A stretch of 64,000 bases of DNA from Blastobasis lacticolella (lineage: Eukaryota > Arthropoda > Insecta > Lepidoptera > Blastobasidae). Shown piece after piece: positions 22,626-34,656 of this stretch. Position 1 is the stretch's first letter, and each line of letters opens with the position of its first letter. The notes beneath the pieces were generated by a model. That model saw only the letters and a program-made list of their open reading frames with translations, made no database searches and was not told the DNA's origin. The stretch lies in NCBI GenBank assembly GCA_905147135.1, contig LR990053.1:7266501-7330500 (forward strand). The letters run 5' to 3'. Both the position numbers and the translations under genes were made by a program.

Positions 22626-24559
22626 TTTTGCTACGGACGACGACTTCAACTTGTGATAGAAAACAATTGACACTCGATTTCCCCCAATTTGTTTTAAATT
22701 AATTATTGGGTTTCTTATGTTTAAAAAAATATAACATTGATGAGCGGAGCTCCTGATGGCCAGGAGCGTATAACTTTCAGTGTGTTCTATATACAGAGTA
22801 GAATTGTAAAAACTGTAACAATTATAGACCAAGGGATGTTGACTGGGTCAATATTTTTTAATTCTACTGGGTCCGTTAGTAGACTACGAAAAAACATTAG
22901 ACATGTATTTTTTATGTACCAAATAAAGTAAAAATGATAAAAATAAAAAGTTCAGGGGGCTCGTGACGTCAGTTTGCCCTAACACGAAATATCATCTCAC
23001 TTTAAAGCTAAGCTAAATATAACGGAAACGGAAAACTTAATCTTTCTGAGGATGAACTTCATTATCTATTCTCAAAGACCTAGGTATCTAAGGACACAAT
23101 AGACTGAACTAGAATTGAACATCAAACTATATACGAAAAAAATTTCATCCCCCGCTTTACGTGTAGGGGAGGTATCGAAATAACATTGTCAATGTGAATA
23201 ATAGTTATAACCACCAAATCAGGGTCAATTCGCTCCTGAATGGAATGTCTGACGCAAGTAGTATTGGTAGGTACCTATTTACTTTGCATAGATTACAAAG
23301 GAGCAATAAAGAGTAATCATGACTCGAGTTCAACTTTGCGCAACAATTTATAAACATATACAGCAAGCAACGTAACTTTATCTGTCAAAAATAACATTTT
23401 AATACTTCAATTCTTGTCGGTCATGAAATAACTTGTTTGTTAGTTAAAATGCCCGGCATTAAGTGACCGTTTTAAACAATTTTATGGCTTTTATCTTCAA
23501 AGGTCCGCGACGTAATTTGTGAAGTGTTTAATGATCGCACTCGACGTAGCGATGGTAGACGGTAATATTTACTACCCTAATGTGATTCAGCGTATTCTGT
23601 TAGCACCTTTACCCTTTCTTTCTTTGTATGAGGTGATAATATACATAAGATAGTGGGTACCTAGAATTATAGATACGAAGTTATCAATACGTAAATTATA
23701 ATAATCTACAGGTACCTACTTTGATGTACCTACCAATACAATTAATACATAATTTAATAATTTGAAAAGTTTTTCAAGAAATTAATGCATTTCCTGAGTG
23801 ATTTTCCGTTCTGGTTTTCTTTTGGAATGGGAGACAATAATTAATTTTCTATCCCAATATTACGAGTAGGTATTTAAAGACATACTTATATTACTGGCGT
23901 AAATCATAATTGTTTAAAAAAGCAAATACATACAACATTACTTTTTACACAATCCTCTGTATATCTATCTGTCTATATCTTCATCTAAAAAGCGACTAAT
24001 GTTCAAATTAGCATAATTGAATAAGTAATAAATTTATTCCATTCACTCACAGTTTGGCCAGGTACTGCACCTAATGGTCCATTTAGATCAATAGCCCTCA
24101 ATGGCTCAATTCACTGGCCTGCCTTGTAATTACCACTTATTTCCTCCCGTGTAATGCAGACCTAATTTCCTGCGCTGAACTTTATGACTTTATAAATTGA
24201 TACTAGGCGCCTACTCGACCACAGGCACTAGCGTAGCATGTTATTAGTACAAAGGACAACGCGTGGTCTGAATACTTGGCAAAGAATCCAGACTACTTAC
24301 CTACTAATGTGTTTCTATATTGTACACTTGATGTACGAAAGGTTAATTTCGAAGATACCCTCAATTCACTCTAACATAAACTCACGACGCATTTTTAACC
24401 CCTAAATGATACTCCAATAAATAGAATGCCACAAACGTTTCAATACGAGATCGGGTGCTATAAGTACCTGCTCGGATTAAGTCATGGCAAAGTAATTTGG
24501 TATGACATTCCACCCTTGAGTCGAACCGTTGCATCTCGTTTGGCAAACAACCCCGTAGC
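22626..24559. other. AT-rich non-coding DNA upstream of groucho
   Basis: No gene recognised. The first ~100 bases may still be mariner 5' sequence. TGACGTCA lies at 22964-22971 and TAGGTACCTA at 23268-23277. The rest is AT-rich with no clear repeat. Confidence 0.5.
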
Positions 24560-24908
24560 CAAGTTTCGCCGGCGGGGGAGCGTTGCCTCCCCCCGCCCCC
24601 CTGTCCCTAGAAAATCCCCAAATAATACGTATCTATTAGAGCGTATATCTCCGATTCGGCTAAGTATTCCTCAAACATGAAGATAGTCGACGAAAAATTC
24701 GAGTGGAGAAAATATGTACGGCGGCGGCGTGTTCGGGGGGCGCGGGACGGGGCGGGCGCGGGGCCGCGGCAGTTCGCTGGCAGAGCCCGCGCGCGCCGCC
24801 CGTATCGAGTGCTCCGTGAGTTGCGTCGAGAGTGTGTGTTGTTACTGTGCTGTGAGTGCGGAGTGTCGAGTGTTCTTCGGACGATGACCGTGTGTGTTTG
24901 ACGAGGGA
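24560..24908 (+). promoter_or_regulatory. gro: groucho proximal promoter and 5' untranslated region (approximate)
   Basis: The 350 bases before the start codon change from AT-rich to strongly CpG-rich, especially 24719-24800. No TATA box is well placed. An initiator-like GCAGTTC with its A at 24771 would give a 5' UTR of about 138 bases, but this is a guess. The start ATG at 24909 has G at -3, a fair initiation context. A further upstream non-coding exon cannot be excluded. Confidence 0.5.
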
Positions 24909-24977
24909 ATGTATCCGAGTGCGGGCGCCATGAACGCCGCCGCCGCCGCCGCGGCCGTGGCGGCCGCCAGGCATCCG
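24909..24977 (+). CDS. gro: Groucho, coding exon 1 (N terminus)
   Basis: This exon encodes residues 1-23 of Groucho, the nuclear corepressor recruited by Hairy/E(spl), Runt, Tcf and Engrailed-type factors. It starts MYPS, the conserved first residues of the insect protein, and ends RHP, as in the fly N terminus. Between these lies an Ala-rich insert of about 16 residues, including a run of seven alanines encoded largely by GCC. The splice donor GTGAGA follows at 24978, leaving phase 0, which joins in frame to the [11 protein letters not shown] start of exon 2. The start was chosen because MYPS matches the family start; the upstream sequence does not add a family-like extension. Position and phase fit well, although the exon is short and low-complexity. 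Confidence 0.9.
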
Positions 24978-27900
24978 GTGAGACATCACATAAATCACTC
25001 AGATAATCTTCGCGACGAACGCCCCTTGTCTTACATTGTTAACGGCTCGTTAAAAAGTATGAAAGTGCGGCGAAAGTGGCCGCGGAATTACCTGCCGTGC
25101 CGGCTCAAGCTCAAGCATGAGTTTCTGACACGGATACAATTTGAAACTGTGTACCCTCATCTGGTTCTCTTCATCGTCAGATTATCTTCTTGACATCTTG
25201 AGATTTTTACAGAACTTTAAATTAAATAATCATTGTTGATATTGATTCTCGTAGCGTTTTGTACGTCCAGAAATGAAACGTTTAGTCCACTAAACGTTAA
25301 ATCGTTTTCCACTCAAATTATTATTTAAATAAAATAAAATAAATAACTTCGTCTTTTAAATAACTATCTTGAGATTATATAGACAGAAATAAATATTTTA
25401 AATTGAACAATAATGATGCGCCTATCCGTAGCAAGCAAATTAACGCGCGTTGATGTCTTTTGTATGGGAAAAAATACAACGTTTAGTGGACGGCTCGCCG
25501 GGCTTCCAATCGCAGTGTTGCTACGGCCGTTATGTCCTTTAGTGAAACAATTAGTGGATGTTTCTCCATGTGAAATGTTTGACAAAAGGGAGCGAATGCA
25601 GGGGACGAGGCAGCCGTAGTAATGAATGCGGAGGAATAATGGGGCGCAGCGCCGGGCCCGCCGCCGGCGGCTGTCAGCCCCACTCAATTACCCGTAAAAT
25701 TGCCTCAAACGGCCTTATCTTGGCTAAGAAGGTCTTCAAATCTCTAGCAAACTTTGCACACCAACTTTCTAGTACAGTCCCGACTTTGGCCTGAGTTTTG
25801 TTTTAACATAAATTCTTAAAATCGTGCAGGCAGCCATGTGGTGCGTGCTTGTAGCCACAACCGAAACATAATCCTATTTCTTCAAAAAGTTCATCAGCCA
25901 GGTTCCCGCAACGCAACCGCAGTTTAAAATAAAACGTTTGCAGTAAAATTAAACTTACGGCCTGAAGAATAGCATCTAAAACTACTGTTTTAGTAGGTGG
26001 AGAGACCGCAGACCGCAGCTCATCTGTTGCAACGTTCCGCGCCCCAGGAAATTAACCACAGACTAAAAATCAATTTACGGAGTCGTGCTTAATTTCAAAC
26101 TCTGTTTTAATCTACTTGCCGCAACTTTCAATACACAAATGATGAAATCGTGTCGAATATTTTAAAATAACTTAATTGTTAAAAGGATTATAAGTCTGTT
26201 AATAAAATATGAATTTTATTGAAATATGAGTTGGACCAATTCGATAATGTATATTTAACTATTACAGTAATTATCCGCATGTGTGTCATATAATCATTAA
26301 CTTGATCAGACACTGAGATGTGTTATAAAATCGTTAAACCATTAGCATTGATAGTAATAAATAATTGTGTCTATTATGAGACGGCAAAGAAGTCTGTTTT
26401 TAAGTGACTATTTATATATAAGTTTATAAGAAATAAAACTACTTGCTAATGTCTTAGAACAAAAACTAGTCCATCGGAATCAGCGAACGATGAAACTGTA
26501 CTAATGGCACTTTGTCACCTTTTTATTTGTTATTGCTTGAGGCAATTTAGCCGTCGGTCCATCACGCGATCTCCATTAAACTAAAAAAAATTCGCGCCAT
26601 AATGAGCTGTGTACACAATGGCGCGATTATTGTCTGCGCATTCCCACGCGGTCGTGTGCACACCGCTTTATAAGTTTATTGTTGACAGCCGTGGCCATTA
26701 TAGCGTGGCCTCCCCTACCCATTGCGGGCTTTCATCGGAGTTAAGTGGTATAGGTTTTTAAAGGGTCTGCATCATTTGGCCCGCACTGGCCGCGCACAGG
26801 AAGTCGCTTAACGCATGTCTTTTGATTGATGCTTATTAGCATCAGCTGTTAATGTCCGGCGTATGGGGATTAAGTGGCCCTCTCGTGATACCATCTACGC
26901 ATTCGAATACGCCGAGAAAAGTACAACACGCGCAATACGACGAGGTGGGGCCGTGAATAAGATGGATTTTCCATTGTTTGAGTGTTTCACGTGAACTAAG
27001 ATTTTTTACGACAGTCGCAGTACAGTTTTATGAGGGTCATAGAGGCGGCGGGGCGGGGCGCGCGGGGGGTGTTAATGTAAATGCCTATTTGTCTGTTTGC
27101 TCAAAATCCGTGTCGCGTCCTACTCGGTCAATATTTGAGTGCCGGAATTACCGCTACGAACAAATGAGATGGCGTCTCCTCACATACTCCACATCGCTTC
27201 AAACAGACAGCGCAAACGAACACGCACTCACACTGGTGTCCCTACGTCTGAGAACCTCTAAGATTATGTAAAATATCTCCTAGTATTTTTACTGGAACTA
27301 ACCCGATGTTGATCTAGAAGCGGAAGCGGTATAGATAGATTTAAACTTTTTCACTGTTTATTTAACTGCTGAAGCTCATTCATAACTGAGATGCCATTAA
27401 TTTTTTTCACGGACCAATTAGAAAATCTACACGCCGGAAACGTTACTCGTCGGATGATTATCACAATGATAACGCGAGCGCCTTGAGTCAATCCTCGTCC
27501 AAAATAATTCCCCACATTCGTTTCGAGATAACCGTTATCAGTTGTACAAACACGCTATTTGGAGTATGCTAACAATGCTTCGTCATAATCAAGATGCCAT
27601 CGCCGCGTCAAGTCGCTCGAGGGACGGCTGAGTACCGCGGCTTCATAATTAGTTGCCTCAAACTATGCCTCTAAGTATTGATGAATATCAACGATTAGAT
27701 AAGACCAATATATCATCAGATTACTATACTTATTCAGGGAAATTAAAACCATTTCCGATTTACACGATAATATAGCACTCTAGAAACAAATGTGTACCTA
27801 ATTATGGTTATGGCTAAACAAACTTATTGAACAAACAATATGAAATTTAACGCTGAAAAACTCCCTTCCATTCCCCATTTCGTAGAACTGTCGATGTCAA

Positions 27901-30900
27901 ACGAATGACCCCACCTACGTCAGGCGACAAACGGTGTTGTGTTTCTGAGAAAATAAAATCAGCTTTTCTGATCCCTGCGCTACCATATTAGTTTACTAGC
28001 ATTTTTTATCGTCCTGCCACGAAAAGGCCGAACGACTCCATCGCGACAGTGCCCGTGGACTCTGAAAGGAGCCTGATAGAGTGTAGTTTGGCTTGTGACA
28101 GTTCCGCGTTGCGGCGTTGCGTGATAAGCCCAATCTTGGCGTTCAAATATTTGTGTACGCTTGTTTGGTTTGTAAGTGCGAATGGTGTTTAGATGTTTAC
28201 CGAGCCGGTGAACTTGTGTGCGCGCCCGGGCCTGCCTACCCTCTAATGATCCTAATAAACAGTTGACATCGATCCACTTTTCTCGTTTCCACGAACGACG
28301 GGCAAAAACGTTCAATTGGAGATTCCGGCCGAATTCATTCATTCGCTTCGAAATTCAGACTCGATAAAAAAGAATCCTCGCACAGGTAGACGCGGGCGGA
28401 CAGACGTATTCAACGATTTGAAATAAGAACACGTATTTCTTTTTATATCCGTTTAAACGCATTCTGTTTAGTTTTGTTTTTGTGCCCGTCGCCGGCCGGT
28501 GCATGCGGGCTTTCATCCGGGCTCTCCACACAATACTGCCACTCAAAAACTGTTCATTGTATTTTAATTTGACCTTTTCGGCGATAATTTATGGGAATCT
28601 TTTTTCTGGCGAGGGGAACGTTTACTCAGGTCTATTATTGCCGTGGATTATTTTCATTCCTTTTGTGATCAGTTTCGAGTGATCGAGCCTTCGGATCGGT
28701 TTGGAAGGAAACCGGGGACGTGTTTAGTTTTAATTCGTGGGAACGCTGCCATTGGGAGCCGTTATCGTCGATGTATGCTAATCGCTGTCAAAATATTCAG
28801 CACCAAATCGGATATTGGTCGCTCGTCGCTGTAGGTATCGCAACACGTAAAGTCACTATTATAATAATGTCGTTAAATATTCGATCGCGGCCAACAACAG
28901 TTATAATGGTAAAGAGCTCTATTACATCTGTGCAGCGGCGGCGGCGATTGGCGTGTCGTGCACTTTTATGACATGCGCGTAGGCAAGTAAATTTAAATGC
29001 AGTCGTAATGTTATTCGTGTTATTTTATACGGCTATTTAATCGCGGTCGTAAAACGGCCGCGGCCGGCCGTCGGATGTTAAAATAACAGGGTTGCATTAG
29101 CGGTCATATAAGCCGAGATAAACGGAACAATACACTGGTACGCGGACTGTAATCTATGTTGATTGATGGGGATAAAGTTATTAAGCTATTCATGTAGAGC
29201 TATTAATTAATAGAATAGGTGTAAGGGTTTGAGTTCTGGGAATAATCGATATTATTTATCGGAGAATACGAGAATAATAGCTACTTTAGTACTTTCTTCT
29301 CTTCTTCTCTCTCTCCTGTTAACTCCTCTAATAAGGGCCCGAACACACTCGCCTCAGCGGATGAGTTGAGCAGTAAATTAAAACGTTGTTGGCAACTCAT
29401 TTGGCTCTCTCCCTGCATAAATCATATTCCTCTCGCGCATTATGAGGCAATATGACGCGTTAATTAATTCCTTAAGTGCCTTTTGTTATCTCTAACTGCG
29501 TTAGCGAGCGGACATTGTTGTTTTTTTAGAGCCACACTCATTATATATTTCAAATGGAACCTATTTTAAATTGAAAGTCGCATTGTATAACGCACGGAAA
29601 CGTTTACTTTTCGTGTAGAACCGTGGCCCTAAATGAGTTTTATTGCTTTGCAAATAATTTACTTTTACGCTGCAGACATGCCACAAGCCACAACGCTAGA
29701 AGTCTGAATAAGTAGTGGAATTTTAAGGCCGTTAAATGAAGTAAGGTACGCTGCACACCGGCCCGCCACATGCGATGGCCTGCCCCACCACTCTAGCTCG
29801 CTCGTTTTGCTCCCACCTCCTTAGTGCACATAACATGCCACTTTCAATTTACTTTTATTATCCGATCGAGTGATCCGGCGATGTGAACATGGATAAGTAA
29901 TTACTACGCCTCCCCGCACACTGTGCCGGCGTTTTATTTTACTTCTTATACCAATATGAGAAACGCGATCGTCGTAGAAACTACCGACACTTGACTGAAT
30001 TCGATGACGCTATTCTTAATCCTATATGTGTAAACGAATTGCAGACCTAAGAGGAGATGATTAACTAACTGATTTGTCTAGGAAAAACTAATTACGTATC
30101 GTTTTTTGAAATAAAACGTCAAGCTGTAAAACACGTGGTGGAACCTCGGTGCGGTCGTCGCGATGTTATTACGTTATTAAGCGCGATCGGCCATTACGGA
30201 GGCGGCCGCGCGACCGCAGGGCTATCTCTCCAGCGGTTACATTCACTAAATTCCCGGCCACATTTTTCCCGAGCCCGATTGTCCGCAGCTCCATTTACAA
30301 CGTCTACACGCCGCGCCAGTTCCTTTTACGCTTTTATTTACGCTCCTTTTATTATTTTTAAAAGTCCGTTTGTTCCTCGCGCCGGCTCCGAGCGCGCCGG
30401 TTATTTATTTTTTGCCGCCGCCGGCCTCCCGGCGACCGCGTGTTGTTGTGTCCCTCGCTTTATTTTTATTTTCGTGCTTCTTATTATGGAGTTAGTTTTT
30501 TATTTTTATTAGGATTTTTTTTTAACTTTATTATTACGTGCTCGCGTGTTCGTGTTACTTTATTTTTGTGTTAAGAGGCGAGCGGTCGGTGGTTTCTTTT
30601 TTCCATTAATCGAGGCTCACACCGAATTATGGTCATTAAAGGATAATTTGTATTATGGTAATTTGGGATGCGTGTAATTTTTGTTTCGTGATAGGAATGT
30701 TTTTGTTGGGACCGAGATTGATGAAACGCGCTGCTCGCCGTTTAATTTATGAAGCATCGCGTGTCAACTCAACCATTGCTAAACGGAATTATTAACTTTG
30801 CTTTTCTATTCAATATTAACCTTTTTTTCTGCGGAGACGAAGGGAACAATAAGTTTTTTTACTTATTAACATCGATCTCTGACAAATAACGACGTTTAAC

Positions 30901-30921
30901 CATTGTTTTTTTTTGTTGCAG
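24978..30921 (+). other. gro: groucho intron 1 (5944 bp)
   Basis: Donor GTGAGA and acceptor TTTTTTTTTTGTTGCAG. The interior alternates AT-rich sequence with CpG-rich patches (about 25640-25680, 27040-27070, 30180-30440). It includes a GCGGCCGC octamer at 30202-30209. The TTCCCACG at 26641-26648 and CGTGGGAA at 28736-28743 fit the Su(H) consensus but are no more than chance expects. Frames on both strands have no family resemblance. No mobile element was recognised. Confidence 0.8.
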
Positions 30922-31019
30922 GGTCCGCCTCAACCAGGCCAACCCATCAAGTTTACTGTAGGGGAATCATGTGACAGGATCAAAGAGGAATTCAACTTTC
31001 TCCAAGCGCAATATCATAA
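30922..31019 (+). CDS. gro: Groucho, coding exon 2 (start of Q domain)
   Basis: Encodes residues 24-55 plus two bases of the next codon. It begins [13 protein letters not shown] and continues with [16 protein letters not shown], the first part of the Q domain. In this family the Q domain forms two amphipathic helices that make coiled-coil tetramers, needed for repression, and also contact Tcf/LEF factors. The [14 protein letters not shown] block is close to invariant among insect Groucho and vertebrate TLE proteins. The acceptor is a long T tract ending in GCAG; the donor is GTAAGT at 31020. The phase-2 end joins to the first T of exon 3 to make an Asn codon. Third codon positions are mixed (14 of 32 end in G or C). 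Confidence 0.96.
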
Positions 31020-32499
31020 GTAAGTATCGTTTATAATACTACAATCGGCAGATTGAAGCTGTTATTAAATTGTTGTAGGAAATATAAAACATTTTCATTT
31101 AGGAAAACATAAATTATGTACAACAAAAAAACATCAAATACGATGTCGCAGCCTGAAAAAAATACAGGACGCCGAAAAAAAGTTGGTCGATGTTTTCCTC
31201 TAACAATGTGCTCAGAACTAACGAGTGTATCATTCCAAATGTGAGTCGTAATAACACAAATAAATCAGGCTGAGAGCGTCCGGGGTTCGGCTGCGACCCT
31301 TTCCTTTACACTATTTTAACTCTTTTGTCGGCGCCATTTGGTGACCTGTCATTCTGTAGGCCTTCACTAGTGAGCTGTCACATCACAAGAGTACTTGGTA
31401 GTCTTGTGATGTGGATTATTTGTAGTCTTTAATTAAAAATGGTGTAATTTGCCCGAGGTATTGATGCTGGGGAATTCTCTCTAAGCCCGTTCCGTCAGAT
31501 GACAAAAGTATGATGTGTATGCACGATTATTGTATTTAATTTTATGCTAGTTAAAATATTAGTAAAGATAGATTTAATAATGTGTATTTTGTAAAATATT
31601 ATGGGGGGCCCAAATTATGTGGAATCAAGGCGGCCCGGTCTAGGGCCCACGTGCGTGCGAGACCGATGCCAAAAGTAACGGAAGTTAGGCAACGCACGCC
31701 TTGCCGATAACTGGATGGGTGACGGTTTCGTACTTTGAGGCTAATCGAACTTCAAACGAGCTTGCCACTCGCTAGGCTAGGTCAGCTAATATCGTTTACG
31801 AAGCGAGGTTGAAGTGATCTTTCGCTGGGGACCCTCAGACTGGTTGAACAGTCTAGGGGATCAATTTAGCACCCTTGGACGGAATAATATAGTACTAAGC
31901 TATGACGGCCGCAACCCGCATCATTTCCATACAATAAGTTGTTTTGAAAGATATAGAAGATATAGATTTGAAAGATAGTACAAGTGAATTCGTTATAATA
32001 TAAAATAAAGTGCTTAAGTGGTATTTAATATTCGTACGAATGACGGGCTCAGAGAGTAACACCTAAAGTTTCTAAACAAGATACAGTAGCCTCGGTTCTG
32101 AGCCATTACCCACATTTTTACCCAGATACAATTATCTATTGTCAACAAAATCTCACAGTCACAGTTCACTCAGTCTATAAGCTGCGTAACACTGGGCAAA
32201 TGAGACTGGACAGAGTTGTCAAGACGACGATAAAAAAACTCTAACCATAACAAGTGTGACCTACTCACGCGATAACAACTATAAAATAAGTCGTTTGTTA
32301 TAAAACCCTTATCTTATTTGTTGCAAGTGCTCTTTAAATAGAACGTTAAGTGTTATGATTTGTCGAATAACTTGACAAACTTCTTGAAGTCCAGTTTAAT
32401 ATTTTAGGTAGACTTTAATATGTTTGCGACAGTGATAACGTTGGCTGAATGACGTAATAATATTTGCTGTTATATTGACACGTATCTCCTTTGTTTCAG
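31020..32499 (+). other. gro: groucho intron 2 (1480 bp)
   Basis: Donor GTAAGT, acceptor CTCCTTTGTTTCAG. It contains a 5S-rRNA-derived repeat at 31605-31925, listed separately. The rest is AT-rich with nothing recognised. Confidence 0.9.
31605..31925 (+). mobile_element. 5S rRNA-derived SINE-like repeat
   Basis: The segment 31681-31723 resembles the internal promoter of a 5S rRNA gene: GAAGTTAGGCAACG (A-box equivalent, 31681-31694) and CTGGATGGGTGAC (C-box equivalent, 31711-31723). The distance between them is within one base of a true 5S gene. The rest of the 5S sequence is not maintained, and an unrelated body follows to about 31925 ('ctcagactggttgaacagtct', 'ggacgg', 'agctatgacggcc'). This layout is that of SINE3-type elements, whose heads come from 5S rRNA rather than tRNA. 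No target-site duplication was found, so the ends are approximate. Confidence 0.7.
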
Positions 32500-32563
32500 T
32501 TTAAAATTAGAATGTGAAAAGCTGGCTAGTGAAAAAATTGAAATACAAAGGCATTATGTTATG
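32500..32563 (+). CDS. gro: Groucho, coding exon 3 (Q domain)
   Basis: Encodes residues 56-77 with the last base of the split codon from exon 2, reading LKLECEKLASEKIEIQRHYVM. The heptad-like spacing of leucine and isoleucine fits the first coiled coil of the Q domain. The block is nearly identical to vertebrate TLE. The donor GTAAGT starts at 32564 and leaves phase 0. Only 4 of 21 full codons end in G or C, in contrast to exons 5 and 6 of the same gene. Confidence 0.96.
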
Positions 32564-33367
32564 GTAAGTATTTTGTTGACTATTCCATAGTATCCAATAC
32601 ACCGTTTTGAATTTACCTACTTGTAAAGTTTGATCACGCATGTTTCTGTCCAATGAATTCACTATGGGCATCAGAGTTTCCAAATGTTTAAAATTACTAT
32701 TCCGAACGCAGCATTATGATAATATTATGGACATTATACTGGATGTAGTGTTAAAAACACACTCTTTTTTGTAGATAACTGTCAACAGTGAAATAGCGAT
32801 AGTATCCGATATTGTATTTATTCGGGTGTGAAATTCATAATAGGTTGCCTTTGTGCGACGCCCGCATCGCAGCCATTATGTTATATTCTATCGCTGCCCG
32901 CGGCCCATTTGATGCACCCTCTCGTTTCCAGATAATTGTGCACATGACTATAAAACTGTTTACATTAATATGTTCGAGCTATTGGGCATCTGTTTTGGAC
33001 GGGCTCGCTACGGGGGCGAGCGAGCCCGCAACATGTGTACCCGCCGGCCAGTCTTGACGGAATGAATAGATATTTTGGCGTGCACTAATCCTCGTGCTCG
33101 TTTCGCTTTGATATGGCCCGCGATTAAGTGTTGCCAAATCGCTAGCAATTTATTTTAATACGGTGGAGAGGAAATTCTCGCGAGCATTTTTATGTGTCGG
33201 AAGCACTCCTGGCGCCCGGCCAAGCGGCCGCCGCGGATGTTTAGCCGCCGCCGCCTGTAATTTGAGGAAGCTCATCTGTGCCAAAATATTTCTGTGTCAA
33301 ACTCCCATACGCCTTCCTTCACACATTGTCGTAACGGAATTCCCTAACGTGCAACTTTATGTTTCAG
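32564..33367 (+). other. gro: groucho intron 3 (804 bp)
   Basis: Donor GTAAGT, acceptor TATGTTTCAG. A CpG-rich stretch at about 33205-33255 includes GCGGCCGC (33224-33231). No repeat or gene recognised. Confidence 0.85.
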
Positions 33368-33412
33368 TACTATGAAATGTCCTACGGCCTCAATGTGGAA
33401 ATGCACAAACAG
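33368..33412 (+). CDS. gro: Groucho, coding exon 4 (Q domain hinge)
   Basis: A 45-base micro-exon encoding residues 78-92, YYEMSYGLNVEMHKQ, which is the same as the fly protein and nearly the same as vertebrate TLE. It follows RHYVM of exon 3 and precedes TEIAKRLN of exon 5, all in phase 0. This segment links the two helices of the Q domain. The donor is GTATGT at 33413. The exon is too short to be found as an isolated frame; it is supported by the family match and by splice sites on both sides. Confidence 0.96.
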
Positions 33413-34440
33413 GTATGTACCTTTTCTTTCTATATTTTTTAGTACATAGTATCGTTTAGTCACGCTAAGGTAATCTTGTTTATAAGCGCAGAAAACGTTT
33501 CCACATTCCGAAGTCGTAAAAAGTAAAATGTACATAAACAAGGATCACATTGTGATATTTTATTAGCGGGCGTAGCAAAGTGGCGCGCTGGGAAATGTTG
33601 TAAAATTAAAAAAACCGTGTTATTGCGCTGGCTGTTTGTTAAATAAACGTTGTTTGACAGGCGCGCCCGGGGCGGGGGCGGTGGGGGCGCCCGGTCAGGC
33701 CACTTTGTTGACATTTCGGTTTTTTAATTTTCACGAAGTTCGTCGGCGTTATTTGTTTTTCGTTTGGCTGAATGTCGAAATTGTTTCCCTCGAGCGCTCC
33801 CCTCGGTGGAAATAATAATTTGTCTAACAATGAGCGAGGCGGCCGCGGCGCGTCGGTGATGCCGTGCACCGGGGGAGCGCGGCCGGAGTGGAGACAATAT
33901 ATCTATGAGTTACCGACGCTTAGTGGAAATCACAAGAAGGGGCGCTCGCTTCGCAGGGCTGCACGATTGACAAAAATAATAAATTAAGCATTATGTCTCA
34001 CACAATGGCGCAACCCTCGTACTAGACTGCAACAATCGGCTTTAAATTTTAATACATCGTTGATATGCTAATATTTTGAACTTTATTTATGTTTTATCGT
34101 GTCAATGCAAATTATTTAAGATACTCGAACCGGTATTAATACGACAAAGAGCTGGAAAGCGGATCCACCGAAGCGGAGTAGAACCCGGGATTGACCGCTC
34201 AGATGTTGATAATGCTTAAAGTAGGACCACATTATTAATACCTGCTATGAAATCGAATCAATATTTGTGTTCCATTTTGTGCTTACTTAATAAGTAAACA
34301 AAGATTTGTACAACAAATAAACAATATTTACGAACAGCGATTGGAGCTAAGGAAACATTTACCCAATTGTGTGTATTTAAACCATTGAGTGCGACGTGAC
34401 TAACGAGGAAAAAATGAAGCATTTTATAAGTATGCGATTC

Positions 34441-34656
34441 AAGAGCATCGGTGGCCGAATGGAGGTATTCGAGTAGTAAACGAGAGGTACCGGGTTCCCA
34501 GCGGCCATGTAGCAATGACTCTTTTAGCAGGGGCACTGAGGTCAGATAGCAGTCGCTCCACTGTAATTATCTGTTCTACCAAATCCTGAATCAAAGTCAA
34601 GGCAGACCCCGGGTCCTCGTGCGCGAGAGCATAACCGGGACATTAACGCCTTAATG
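34441..34656 (+). mobile_element. tRNA-derived SINE with internal deletion, good TSD
   Basis: The head (CATCGGTGGCCGAATGG) and tail (gagagcataaccgggacattaacgcc) match the 12562 SINE, but about 140 bases of the body are missing between 'gcaatgactctttta' and 'ggcactgaggtcagat'. The flanks carry an 18-bp duplication with one mismatch: TTTATAAGTATGCGATTC at 34423-34440 and TTTATAAGTATTCGATTC at 34657-34674. It may be a deleted copy or a shorter subfamily that inserted as such. Confidence 0.88.

Noticed and set aside
24660..24998. Minus-strand frame of 112 codons across groucho exon 1
   Set aside because: Antisense shadow of the CpG-rich promoter and exon 1; His/Ala/Arg-rich with no family match.
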